Source: Brumimicrobium aurantiacum (lineage in GTDB: Bacteria; Bacteroidota; Bacteroidia; Flavobacteriales_D; Crocinitomicaceae). Taken from it: a DNA stretch of 64,000 nucleotides. The stretch covers positions 124,001-188,000 of the forward strand of contig NZ_QURB01000005.1 in assembly GCF_003402975.1 (NCBI RefSeq). Reading direction: 5' to 3'. This document shows, one piece after another, positions 1 through 8,286 of the stretch. Positions within the stretch are counted from its first letter, which is position 1. Each line of letters starts with the position of its first letter. The translations under genes and the position numbers were made by a program. The notes beneath the pieces were generated by a model that was given only the letters and a program-made list of their open reading frames with translations, made no database searches and was not told the origin of the DNA.

Positions 1-136
1 CGTTGACAATAAAATCAATTCCATCTCCAGTCCACGTAGGATTATTGGTGAAATCTCCATCATCAAAATTGTCAGAGGTTTGTCCCCAAGAAAACAAAAC
101 AGAGAAAGCAGAAAAAAGCAGAATTAAATGTTTCAT
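1..136 (-). CDS. Secreted protein, N-terminal part only (runs off left edge)
   Basis: Reading leftward from an ATG at 136 gives 45 codons without a stop. They begin with a hydrophobic leader (MKHLILLFSAFSVLFSWG) that should be cut before QTSDNFDDGDF. The segment DNFDDGDFTNNPTWTGD is typical of the mature N-terminus of large exported Bacteroidota proteins, many of which carry lamin-tail or type IX sorting modules. That relationship is from family knowledge; the rest of the protein is outside the window, so no function can be given. The 214 bases between its start and asd serve two divergent genes. Confidence 0.7.
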   Translation of the reverse strand, partial: MKHLILLFSAFSVLFSWGQTSDNFDDGDFTNNPTWTGDGIDFIVN

Positions 137-325
137 AATTAAATTTATTCAGTAGTGCAATCTACAAAATGTATTACAAATATAACCCGCTTTATTCACC
201 AATCTTGTATTTTAAGACCTTAAACATTGTATATTCATTTATTTAGATGCGTTTCATTTAGTTTTAAGAATCCGGGGTAAGCGTATTCCATTCACTGATT
301 CTGTTTTAAAAGAATGGAAAATCCT

Positions 326-333
326 TACTTTTG
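326..333 (+). promoter_or_regulatory. Bacteroidota-type -7 promoter box of asd
   Basis: TACTTTTG matches the TAnnTTTG -7 consensus of the primary sigma factor in Bacteroidota. It ends 17 bases before the asd ATG, a usual leader length. Confidence 0.6.
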
Positions 334-350
334 TAAAAAACAGAAAAAAT

Positions 351-1355
351 ATGAAACTTGCAATTGTTGGAGTAACAGGAATGGTGGGTCAAGAGATGCT
401 AAAAGTAGTAGCAGAAATGAACCTACCAATAACAGAATTAATCCCTGTAGCATCTAAAAAGTCGGCTGGAACAAAAATTACTTTTGGAGGTCAAGAACAC
501 ACAGTAGTAGATCTAGAAAAGGCGCTTGAGATGAAACCCGAGGTAGCACTTTTTTCTGCTGGTGGATCAATTTCTTTAGAATGGGCTCCAAAATTTGCAG
601 CAATTAAATGTAGGGTCATTGATAATTCTTCAGCCTTTAGAATGGATGAGGACAAGAAACTAATTATTCCTGAAATCAATGGAGATGAATTAACAGCAGA
701 TGATTACATTATTGCAAATCCGAATTGCTCTACGATTCAAATGTTAATAGCACTGGCTCCATTGCATGAAATGTACACTATCAAACGCGTAGTTGTTTCT
801 ACTTACCAATCAATATCTGGAACTGGAGCTCAAGCGGTGAAACAAATGGAAAATGAGCGTGAAGGTATCAACGGAGAAATGGTTTATCCTTATCCGATTG
901 ATCAAAATGTTTTACCTCATTGTGATATTTTCATGGACAATGGCTATACTAAAGAAGAAATGAAATTGGTGAATGAAACCAAGAAAATTTTGGATAATAA
1001 AATTGCGGTAACGGCAACTGCAGTGCGTGTACCTGTACAAGGTGGGCATTCAGAAGCGTTGAATGTGAATTTTGAAAAAGATTTCGATTTAACCGAAATT
1101 CGCAAGGCTTACCATGAAAATCCAGCCATCACTTTACAAGACAATCCTGAAACGAACACCTACCCTATGCCTTTGTATGCTAAAGGAAAAAATGATGTTT
1201 ATGTTGGCCGATTAAGAAGAGATGAAAGTCAAGACAATACTTTAAACATGTGGGTTGTTGCAGATAATTTAAGAAAAGGAGCAGCGACAAATACTGTTCA
1301 AATAGCACAAAAATTGATCGAGAAAAAAATTATTGAGATTGGGAGGTTTGCGTAG
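351..1355 (+). CDS. asd: Aspartate-semialdehyde dehydrogenase
   Basis: This enzyme reduces aspartyl phosphate to aspartate semialdehyde with NADPH, the branch point to diaminopimelate/lysine, threonine and methionine. The N-terminal Rossmann motif GVTGMVG is at residues 7-13. The nucleophile is Cys126 in NPNCSTIQ, and the acid/base His233 lies in GGHSEA. The length of 334 residues is normal for the family. The ATG at 351 sits directly before the nucleotide-binding motif and 17 bases after a TAnnTTTG box, which supports the start. It appears to be transcribed alone; the next genes are on the other strand. No anomaly seen. Confidence 0.97.
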   Translation: MKLAIVGVTGMVGQEMLKVVAEMNLPITELIPVASKKSAGTKITFGGQEHTVVDLEKALEMKPEVALFSAGGSISLEWAPKFAAIKCRVIDNSSAFRMDEDKKLIIPEINGDELTADDYIIANPNCSTIQMLIALAPLHEMYTIKRVVVSTYQSISGTGAQAVKQMENEREGINGEMVYPYPIDQNVLPHCDIFMDNGYTKEEMKLVNETKKILDNKIAVTATAVRVPVQGGHSEALNVNFEKDFDLTEIRKAYHENPAITLQDNPETNTYPMPLYAKGKNDVYVGRLRRDESQDNTLNMWVVADNLRKGAATNTVQIAQKLIEKKIIEIGRFA

Positions 1356-1379
1356 GTTTAAATGAAGAGTGAAGAAATA

Positions 1380-1440
1380 TAAATGAAAAATGATAAATGA
1401 AAAATTGTGTTGACGCACCTTTTTCATTCTTCATTCTCAA
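1380..1440. repeat. ATGAAAAATG-type intergenic repeat, copy 1
   Basis: Runs of ATGAAAAATG and their reverse complement (TTTTTCATTCTTCATT) flank the segment GTTGACGCAC, so the block can fold on itself. A longer version lies at 2715-2795, on the other side of the two lipoprotein genes. Such simple repeats are frequent between Flavobacteriales genes and may act as terminators here. Confidence 0.55.
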
Positions 1441-1889
1441 CCTTTCTCCACACGTATCACCGCTTTTTGACCTTCGAAACCAAGGGTGTTATAGCTTTCA
1501 AATGTTTTGGATTTACGCTTGTTTTTGGTTACATCGTATTCTCCGCTGAATTTAAAGGTTTGTTGCTCTACTTCTTCGGTGTAAAAATCTTCGCAATCTT
1601 CAGGGGCTACAACACGAGAAATGGTGAATGTTTGGGCTTTATCGTTAAACTGCCAATAGAACCGACTTTGCGTAGTGTCACTCGTCCAAGTACCTTCACA
1701 GACTGTTTCGTAAATATCACAGTCTTTGATTTCCCATGTGGGAATTAAGGTTTGACTCACGCCATCAACAGAAAGTTCTTTCACTTCCCAGTTGCCTGCT
1801 TTCATAAGGTGTTTGGAAGCACGTTTGTTTTTATCGCATGCGGTGAATAAAAATGCTGTTGTAAGTAATAAAAATGTTAGTTTTCTCAT
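1437..1889 (-). CDS. Small lipoprotein of unknown function
   Basis: A 150-residue protein with a typical lipoprotein signal: MRKLTFLLLTTAFLFTAC, cysteine at residue 18, followed by DKNKR. The mature part has alternating charged and aromatic residues suggesting a small beta-rich, lipocalin-like domain (NWEVKELSVDG, then FYWQFNDKAQTFTISR). Similar small lipoproteins in Bacteroidota carry lipocalin-like or DUF folds, but I cannot name the family. It lies one base downstream of the neighbouring lipoprotein gene at 1891, so the two form one operon. The unrelated frame on the opposite strand (1407-1748) is a shadow. Confidence 0.8.
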   Translation of the reverse strand: MRKLTFLLLTTAFLFTACDKNKRASKHLMKAGNWEVKELSVDGVSQTLIPTWEIKDCDIYETVCEGTWTSDTTQSRFYWQFNDKAQTFTISRVVAPEDCEDFYTEEVEQQTFKFSGEYDVTKNKRKSKTFESYNTLGFEGQKAVIRVEKG

Positions 1890-1890
1890 A

Positions 1891-2700
1891 TTAATATAAT
1901 TTTCTTCCTTTGTATTGCCACTCTTTTTTAGTTACATCTCCATTAGCTTCTATAACACTTGATCTAAAGTCAAGAACACTAACTCCATCCATTTTGTTGA
2001 GAATTTTTACACCTACACTTTTGCAAAAATCCTCGCTAGTAAACCATTCTGTTAGTAGAGTTCTATAAGACCAATATTCAACACCTTTACTTGTGTTTTG
2101 CAATTCACAATTCACACCACTGCCATCTGGATTTCCAATATCTGTAGTTCTAACGCCAAAATAATCTCTAAAGTTAATTGTTACTTCAATGCTGTCTGAC
2201 AGACCATCTCCAAAAACTTTATAAACACCTTCTAGCCCTCCGTGTTCAATATTTCCCCATGTTCCATTATATATTGGATATTTAGACACATGAAAAGTTT
2301 TGGTTATTGAATCATAACCATCGTCATTCGGCAAACAAGTTTTATTTGGTTCTTTTTTCACCACCAAAGTAATAGGAATATCATGACCTATCCATTGGTC
2401 TGAAAAATATCGACTAATACTTTTTGTGTCAAATTCCTCAATTCCGATATACCAAGTATATTCAGCGTTATCTTCTAAGGCTCTAAATTGAACATTACTA
2501 TCATGCAAACTGGTATCTGTTTCAACATAAATATTTGAAATTGGTCCAGTATATTCCTCAATCACAAAATCCGCACTCACCTCACTTGCACAATCACAAG
2601 GGTCTTCTGCGTTTAAAATTTCGGGTTGTTCTTTTTTACACGCAAATAATGCAAGTAGAAAGAGGAATGATAGTAGTAAAAATTTTAGTAATGTTTTCAT
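1891..2700 (-). CDS. Lipoprotein of unknown function
   Basis: A 269-residue protein starting with a lipoprotein signal (MKTLLKFLLLSFLFLLALFAC, lipid-anchored Cys21) followed by KKEQPE. The mature N-terminus has a CDCASE motif, so extra cysteines lie close to the lipid anchor. The remainder alternates acidic and aromatic residues and contains several short beta-like stretches. No known domain recognised. It is the first gene of a two-lipoprotein operon; the second starts one base after its stop codon. It is probably exposed on the outer membrane or facing the periplasm, but that is inference. Confidence 0.8.
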   Translation of the reverse strand: MKTLLKFLLLSFLFLLALFACKKEQPEILNAEDPCDCASEVSADFVIEEYTGPISNIYVETDTSLHDSNVQFRALEDNAEYTWYIGIEEFDTKSISRYFSDQWIGHDIPITLVVKKEPNKTCLPNDDGYDSITKTFHVSKYPIYNGTWGNIEHGGLEGVYKVFGDGLSDSIEVTINFRDYFGVRTTDIGNPDGSGVNCELQNTSKGVEYWSYRTLLTEWFTSEDFCKSVGVKILNKMDGVSVLDFRSSVIEANGDVTKKEWQYKGRKLY

Positions 2701-2714
2701 AGCTTTTTGTTAAT

Positions 2715-2795
2715 AATGAATGAAAAATGATAAGTGAAAAATGAAAAATAGGGTTGACGCACATTTTTCATTCTTCGTTTTTCATTCTTCATTGA
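2715..2795. repeat. ATGAAAAATG-type intergenic repeat, copy 2
   Basis: This is a longer version of the repeat at 1380-1440. ATGAAAAAT is repeated on the left, the shared GTTGACGCAC core sits in the middle and ATTTTTCAT plus further copies lie on the right, giving a foldable inverted repeat upstream of the lipoprotein operon. Confidence 0.55.
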
Positions 2796-2930
2796 ATTCA
2801 AGACATAAAAAACCCAAGTTACGTATTATTTCGATAATTCTAAAATCAATTCCTCTAATCTTTCATTTTTAGTTTTTCGTTCATAATTATTTAGAAATCC
2901 TTATTTTTCGGTAAAATTCCAGAACACACC

Positions 2931-5786
2931 ATGAGTTATTTTATCGACCGTATTGCACAGCACATTTTTGAAAAAGAATTACCCCTTGAACATCTCACTA
3001 TAGTTTTACCTTCACAAAGGGCAAAAAAATACTTGCAAAGGGCTTTATTTAGTACTTTCGGAAAACCGATTTTCTCTCCGAAAATTATTACGATGAATCG
3101 TTGGGTGCAGGAATTGTCTCCACTTCCAATTATTGAGCCTACCCATGCTTTGTTCAAATTATACGACGTTCACTTAAAGGTGGATCTTGAAGAACCTCAA
3201 ACTTTGGATGAGTTTTTTAAATGGGGGAAAACATTACTCAGTGATTTTGATGAAATGGATCGCTACCTCATTGACAGTAAAGATTTGTTTAGGAATTTGG
3301 CCGACATCAAAGACATAGAGAATTGGAGCTTCAATAGTGAGGAAGAACTCACTGAGGGACAACAACGATTTATGCGTTTCTGGGATTTATTATCTGATTA
3401 TTATATCGAATTCAACAAAAAACTGGCAAAAGATGGTGAATTGTACATGGGGAAAGCCTATCGTAATTTAGCAACTAATATTGATACTGTTTTTAACGAA
3501 GATAAAGAAAGGAAATTCATTTTTGCGGGATTCAACGCCTTGTCACCTGCTGAGATTTCAATTATGAAACAACTCCGAAATATGGGGAGAGCGGACATTT
3601 TTGTTGATGCTGACGAATATTATCTCAACGATAAAAACCATGAAGCGGGAAGATTTATTCGTGATTTATTTCATGAACTCAAGGTAAAAACATTGCCAAC
3701 CGTTGTCAATAAAATTAAAACGGAAGCTAAAAACATCAATATTGTTAATTGCGCTCAATCCACAGGACAAGCCAAAGTCAGTGCAACAATTTTACACCAA
3801 GACATTCCGCATCATGAACTTTCAGAAACATTGTTATTGCTGGCGGATGAAAAATTGGTGGTTCCGGTGATGAAAAACATACCCAAGAATGTTGGAGAAA
3901 CTAATATCACACTGGGTTTACCATTAAAAAACACGGCGATCAAATCGTGGGTTGACACTATTTTTACAGTGCAAGAGCATTTTCAGCAATTCAAATCAAA
4001 ACAAATCTATCATAAGGACTTTGTTCGATTTATCAAACATCCTTTTATCACAGGCTATTGCACCCAAGAAGAATTGAAAGCCATTGCTCAAGTGGAAAAG
4101 ACCATTTTGAGCAAAAACTGGACCTTTATTTATCCGCAGAAATTATCGCTTGGTCAAAGAATTACAGATTTATTGGAAATGTTTTTTAAACCTTGGAAAG
4201 CGGATAACAATATAGATGCTTTAGCCCAAATAAGGGAATTAAACCAACAAATTTTCCAAGGATTGAACAATGATAAAAATGCGATTGAACGTTCTATTCT
4301 CTTTCACTTTGATCGTTCTTTAGTCAAATTAGAATCTGTTTTAACAACGTTTAAACCCCATTTAAAACTAGGAACATTTAAATCCCTGTTTAATCAACAT
4401 TGGGTCAATGAAAGTATCGCATATTATGGAAATCCACTAGACGGATTGCAAGTTATGGGATTATTAGAAACACGTTTAATTGACTTTAAAAACATGATCG
4501 TCGTGGGACTAAACGATGGAAGTATGCCGCCCACCAATCCTGTTCAAACCATTATTCCAATGGATTTAAGAAAGTACCATCATTTGCCAACGCCAAGGGA
4601 AAAACAAGGACTTTTTGCGCATCACTTTTACCGCTTATTGCACCATGTAGAAAATTGCTGGATTACCTATTCCTCTGCCGATAGAGATATGGGTGGCGTA
4701 GATGAACCTTCGCGTTACATCATGCAATTGCAACTTGAATTGTCAAGAGTAAATCCACAAATAGCATTTAAAACATTTGACTATACCTTATCTAATGAAG
4801 AAGAAGAAAGTGAAGTGCTCACGATTCCAAAAACGGAAGCCGTAAAAAACAGATTGGATGAATATTTTATGAAGGGAACATCGGCTTCAGCAATGAAAAC
4901 AGCTTTACGTTGTCCGATGGATTTCTATTATAAATATCTCCTTGGATTTGGGGAAGAAGACAAAGTTGAAGAAGAAATTGAAGCAAGCACCTTTGGAAAT
5001 TTTATCCATGAAACATTGGAAACCTTATATCTTGATTTTGCACAATTTGATGATAACGGAAATAAACGCGACAACCACAAATCCTTGTCATATATCGATA
5101 TAGATGAGATGATTCTCAAGCAGAAAGGCGTTATGAAAAAACACTTTTATGACCACTTTAATTTGAACGAAAATCAATCCATTGAAGGTAAGAATTATTT
5201 GAGTTTGGAAATTGCACAACACCTCACAGAGCGATTTTTAAAGAAGGAACGAAAAGCGTTAAAAGACAATGATGGTCATTTATTCATCGTTGGATTAGAG
5301 ATGGAATTAAAGTCAACATTACAACTCAACATTCATGGAGTGGAAAAGACGGTTAATTTTGTTGGGTATATTGACAGAATCGATGATTTTGATGGGAAAA
5401 AGCGCATTATTGACTATAAATCCGGAAAATGTACCGAGGCTGATGTGAAAATCACCAAAGTATCAAAAAAACTAACAGAAGAAGAGGATATCGTAAATGA
5501 GCTGATTAAAAAATTGAAAAGTAGTAAATATGCATTCCAAATGTTAGTCTATAACATGCTTTTCCACGATAAATTTGGGCATTATCCAGAAAAGGTTGGA
5601 ATTATTTCCATGGTAAATTTAAACGATGGACCTTTCTATTTAAATAATCAAATGACCGAAACCACAGAAGAATTAATGGATTTGTTTAGAAAGGCATTAA
5701 CCAAAATCATCAGTGATTTATACGATGATGAAATAGACTTTGAACACGATGCGAAGAGTGAGTATTGTGGGTATTGTGGAGGATGA
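2931..5786 (+). CDS. AddB-like PD-(D/E)XK nuclease, recombination/repair
   Basis: A 951-residue protein of the Bacteroidota AddB-like family, thought to work with an AddA/RecB-type helicase-nuclease in double-strand break processing. That partner is not in the window. The N-terminal third begins TIVLPSQRAKKYL, resembling the degenerate helicase start of AddB. The nuclease module near the C-terminus shows GYIDRIDDFDG and DYKSGK, placing catalytic Asp815, Asp828 and Lys830. A lone Cys661 (LRCPMDFYY) and the terminal pair Cys946/Cys949 (EYCGYCGG) look like three of the four iron-sulphur ligands of AddB. The fourth is missing because the protein stops two residues after Cys949. It stands alone between unrelated genes. 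Confidence 0.85.
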   Translation: MSYFIDRIAQHIFEKELPLEHLTIVLPSQRAKKYLQRALFSTFGKPIFSPKIITMNRWVQELSPLPIIEPTHALFKLYDVHLKVDLEEPQTLDEFFKWGKTLLSDFDEMDRYLIDSKDLFRNLADIKDIENWSFNSEEELTEGQQRFMRFWDLLSDYYIEFNKKLAKDGELYMGKAYRNLATNIDTVFNEDKERKFIFAGFNALSPAEISIMKQLRNMGRADIFVDADEYYLNDKNHEAGRFIRDLFHELKVKTLPTVVNKIKTEAKNINIVNCAQSTGQAKVSATILHQDIPHHELSETLLLLADEKLVVPVMKNIPKNVGETNITLGLPLKNTAIKSWVDTIFTVQEHFQQFKSKQIYHKDFVRFIKHPFITGYCTQEELKAIAQVEKTILSKNWTFIYPQKLSLGQRITDLLEMFFKPWKADNNIDALAQIRELNQQIFQGLNNDKNAIERSILFHFDRSLVKLESVLTTFKPHLKLGTFKSLFNQHWVNESIAYYGNPLDGLQVMGLLETRLIDFKNMIVVGLNDGSMPPTNPVQTIIPMDLRKYHHLPTPREKQGLFAHHFYRLLHHVENCWITYSSADRDMGGVDEPSRYIMQLQLELSRVNPQIAFKTFDYTLSNEEEESEVLTIPKTEAVKNRLDEYFMKGTSASAMKTALRCPMDFYYKYLLGFGEEDKVEEEIEASTFGNFIHETLETLYLDFAQFDDNGNKRDNHKSLSYIDIDEMILKQKGVMKKHFYDHFNLNENQSIEGKNYLSLEIAQHLTERFLKKERKALKDNDGHLFIVGLEMELKSTLQLNIHGVEKTVNFVGYIDRIDDFDGKKRIIDYKSGKCTEADVKITKVSKKLTEEEDIVNELIKKLKSSKYAFQMLVYNMLFHDKFGHYPEKVGIISMVNLNDGPFYLNNQMTETTEELMDLFRKALTKIISDLYDDEIDFEHDAKSEYCGYCGG

Positions 5787-6252
5787 TTTATGATTGCCTA
5801 AGAATAGCATTCAACTTCGAAACAAGCATTACTTGAAGATTAGCTTTTTACTTTTTGGCATCACCCCAAAAAGTAAACAAAAAAGTCTAGCGCTTAATAT
5901 TTTTTATTGACTTCACTCCTACAAGTCGATAAAGCCAGTGATCTCCGCCGCAAGCTATGGTCCCTGCACTAACGCTTGGTCTTCAAAAGCATTGCTTTTT
6001 CTCTGTCATTATTAACGACTTATAGTTCGTTACATCTTCAAAAAAAGATAATGCGCGTCCGAAATCAAATTAGCATATCAATTAAGAAATATAATTTTCA
6101 ACGAAGCGATTACTGTGACCCCGAAAATATTTGGAATCAACCCACAGTAATAAATGAGGAGTAATAACGTTTTTTGGCGCATATTTTTTGGAAAAATCGT
6201 GACATAAAAACAGTTGAAAATTGTTGATGTGGTGTTATAAATAGCCAACTAT
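5787..6252. other. Gene-free stretch with a dispersed-repeat look
   Basis: This 466-base interval holds a strong inverted repeat (5847-5877) and, to its right (about 5885-6000), a GC-richer segment with short blocks such as CCGCCGCAAGCTATGG. The rest is AT-rich. The only open frame of note, 5976-6164 on the plus strand, has no start context or family resemblance and I do not accept it. Confidence 0.5.
5847..5877. repeat. 12-bp inverted repeat (TTTACTTTTTGG / CCAAAAAGTAAA)
   Basis: Two perfect 12-base arms, 5847-5858 and 5866-5877, are separated by seven bases. A similar TTTACTTTTTGG motif is common between genes in Flavobacteriales genomes, so this is probably one copy of a dispersed repeat. 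It may also terminate transcription between the AddB-like gene and the converging SH3-domain gene. Confidence 0.6.
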
Positions 6253-6924
6253 TTAAAATGGAATTGTTGTAATTCTTTGTTTAAAAACACCCTTTTCAAT
6301 AATCCATAAAACTGAATAGCCCCCAGCACCATCACTATTTAATGCAGAAATATAAATTGAATTATTCCTTTCATCATAAAAAGCAGAAGTAAAGCCAAAA
6401 TTGGGTTCAAATAAATTATCAGTTGGTAAGATTACTTTCTCATTATTTAGCTGTAAACTGAATATTCCATATTTCATTTTTGGAATTTCTCCATCTGTCC
6501 CCCAGATTTCTTTACCATTAATTTTTTCTAAATATTCAGCTTCATTTATTTCATGATATTGTAAGCTATTTGATTTTGCATTAAATGCTCTTTTTGTTAT
6601 TTGAATACGTATTGAATCCAAACTGAAAACTATTGAAGTATCAGTTAATTGATTAGAATAAAAAGGATCAAAATTTTCAATAATTCTCACACGAGATTTA
6701 TGAACATAGCCGCTTCTGTTTTGCCGACTTAAATCATAATCAATTCGAAACCATTCTCCTTCCAAATCAAAGCAGTAAACTATTTCTTCACTCGATAAGG
6801 TGTCAATGATATTCTTGGCTGAATTTCTAATATTAACATATCCGTCTTTGTCCTCAATAATTCCAAACTGTCCAATAATTGTTAGGTTTAATGTAAGTAA
6901 AAGCACTGTTAAAATTCTTTTCAT
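6253..6924 (-). CDS. Exported protein with bacterial SH3 domain
   Basis: A 223-residue protein with a signal peptide (MKRILTVLLLTLNLTIIGQ). Residues about 24-80 look like a bacterial SH3 (SH3b) domain: DGYVNIRNSA, then EGEWFRIDYD and SGYVHKSRV. SH3b domains commonly bind peptidoglycan or other envelope ligands. The C-terminal 140 residues are of unknown type. It lies 61 bases downstream of the M23-like gene at 6986 on the same strand, so both may belong to one transcript concerned with the cell wall. The domain call is fairly secure; the role is inference. Confidence 0.75.
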   Translation of the reverse strand: MKRILTVLLLTLNLTIIGQFGIIEDKDGYVNIRNSAKNIIDTLSSEEIVYCFDLEGEWFRIDYDLSRQNRSGYVHKSRVRIIENFDPFYSNQLTDTSIVFSLDSIRIQITKRAFNAKSNSLQYHEINEAEYLEKINGKEIWGTDGEIPKMKYGIFSLQLNNEKVILPTDNLFEPNFGFTSAFYDERNNSIYISALNSDGAGGYSVLWIIEKGVFKQRITTIPF

Positions 6925-6985
6925 AAACTTGTCACTAATTTGTTAATATGCTTGATAGCCTGCTTTCTTCCTATTCAACATGGTT

Positions 6986-7510
6986 TCAATCTATTTTAAT
7001 CCAGTTGGCTACCTTCATTTTATTTCCTTTGAAATACAATTCATAGTTAAGAACCGTATTTAGGTTTTTTGTTTTCACTACTCCAATGTCCTGTTTTTCA
7101 TTTACATCCTCACCTTCTTTAACTGAAACAGATTCTAAGTTGGAATAGACTGCTCCATATTTACCATGTTTTATTACAACTGTATAAGCACCTTCTGTTT
7201 TTAAAACTAAGGCCACCTTTCCATCTGCTACAGAAATAGCTTGAGTATTTTCTTTACACGTTACTTTAAGAATTTCCTCTTTAGGATTTCTAGTTGAAAA
7301 AGAATTCTCCTTTAACTTTTGATTATACTGCTCAACACAGCAAACATCTAGAGAAATATAACTTTTAGCGGGTACAATTAGCCGTCCTTTCTTTTCTTCA
7401 AATTCAGTAGTAAGTACACTATCTTCAATATTTACTTCAATTAATGAATCCTGTTGAGCGAACCCAGTAAATATTATCAAGTAAAATGATAAAAAAGTGA
7501 TTATTCTCAT
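6986..7510 (-). CDS. Exported degenerate M23 (LytM-like) protein
   Basis: A 174-residue secreted protein (leader MRIITFLSFYLIIFTGFAQ). Residues about 95-174 align by eye with the LytM/M23 fold of the EnvC-like protein encoded at 27958: VVIKHGKYGAVYSNLESV here against VVIIKHGNYRTVYSNLQD there, followed by a VxEG..V turn and a terminal NWIKID. The zinc ligands of active M23 peptidases (HxxxD and the final HxH) are absent; the last motif reads NYELYF. It is therefore predicted to be non-catalytic, perhaps a binding or regulatory protein at the cell wall. Upstream of the SH3-domain gene on the same strand. Confidence 0.7.
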   Translation of the reverse strand: MRIITFLSFYLIIFTGFAQQDSLIEVNIEDSVLTTEFEEKKGRLIVPAKSYISLDVCCVEQYNQKLKENSFSTRNPKEEILKVTCKENTQAISVADGKVALVLKTEGAYTVVIKHGKYGAVYSNLESVSVKEGEDVNEKQDIGVVKTKNLNTVLNYELYFKGNKMKVANWIKID

Positions 7511-7686
7511 TTTCTTTAGAAACTGTAATTTCCGAAATAATACAATACTTAAATTTCAAATGTAGTTAAAAAATGGGCAAATCACCATTCAATTTGTTAC
7601 AAATTGAAGTCAGTGAAGTTAACAGATAGGGCTAGTATTGGGTATTACAACCACTTCTTGCTCTATTTGTTACCTATTTAGTGTAT

Positions 7687-8217
7687 TTATTGCTTCCATT
7701 CACGCTTTAACAAAGCATAAATAAGATCATCCACCCATTCACCATTTATAAAAAGGCTTTCTTTAAAATGGGCTTCTTTTCTAAAACCTAATCTTTCTAA
7801 AAGTCGGATGGAAGCACTGTTTTTTGGATCAACCGAAGCTGTAATCCTATGTTTATTTAGTGAAGAAAATAAATAATCAATTGTAATTTTCATTGCTTCA
7901 GTCGCGTATCCTTTTCCGTGGTGTTGTTTACTTAATGTACAGCCTAGTTCACATTGAAATCCATCATCTCCAATAAAATGTATACCTAAATCTCCAATAA
8001 TTTCGTTGGATTCTTTTTCAATGATAACCAATTGAAACCAAGATTCAGGTTGATTGAATTCCGTTGGATTTTTAGCGATAAAGGCATCTACTTCATGCAA
8101 TGCTTTTGGCACAAAACCTTGATATTTATTCGTTACAGCGTCTCGTCTGTAACTAAAGACTTTGGCGTTGTCTTTTGCCTCGATTGGTCTTAATTTAATG
8201 TTGTTTGATGCTATCAT
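7687..8217 (-). CDS. GNAT family N-acetyltransferase (RimJ/RimL type)
   Basis: A 176-residue GNAT protein. It starts IKLRPIEAKD, has the acetyl-CoA binding segment CTLSKQHHGKGYATEAM at about residues 100-116 (the Q/RxxGxG/A element appears as HHGKGYA), and ends with the typical ASVDPKNSASIRLLERLGF. This pattern matches the RimJ/RimL branch that acetylates protein N-termini or small molecules; the substrate cannot be read from sequence. It stands alone, flanked by a gene-poor interval upstream and the disrupted gene at 8287-8799. Confidence 0.9.
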   Translation of the reverse strand: MIASNNIKLRPIEAKDNAKVFSYRRDAVTNKYQGFVPKALHEVDAFIAKNPTEFNQPESWFQLVIIEKESNEIIGDLGIHFIGDDGFQCELGCTLSKQHHGKGYATEAMKITIDYLFSSLNKHRITASVDPKNSASIRLLERLGFRKEAHFKESLFINGEWVDDLIYALLKREWKQ

Positions 8218-8286
8218 TTATTTTGAAGATAAGTTAGCTAAACTGAGTTTCAATGAAGTTTAAATTTAATCAGAATTTCTTTATTT

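Noticed and set aside
1407-1748. 113-codon open frame opposite the small lipoprotein gene
   Set aside because: The opposite strand encodes a lipoprotein with a clear signal; this frame is a shadow with cysteine/phenylalanine-rich, unlikely content.
5976-6164. 62-codon open frame on the plus strand
   Set aside because: It lies in repeat-like sequence, has no start context, no known motif and a composition unlike neighbouring proteins.
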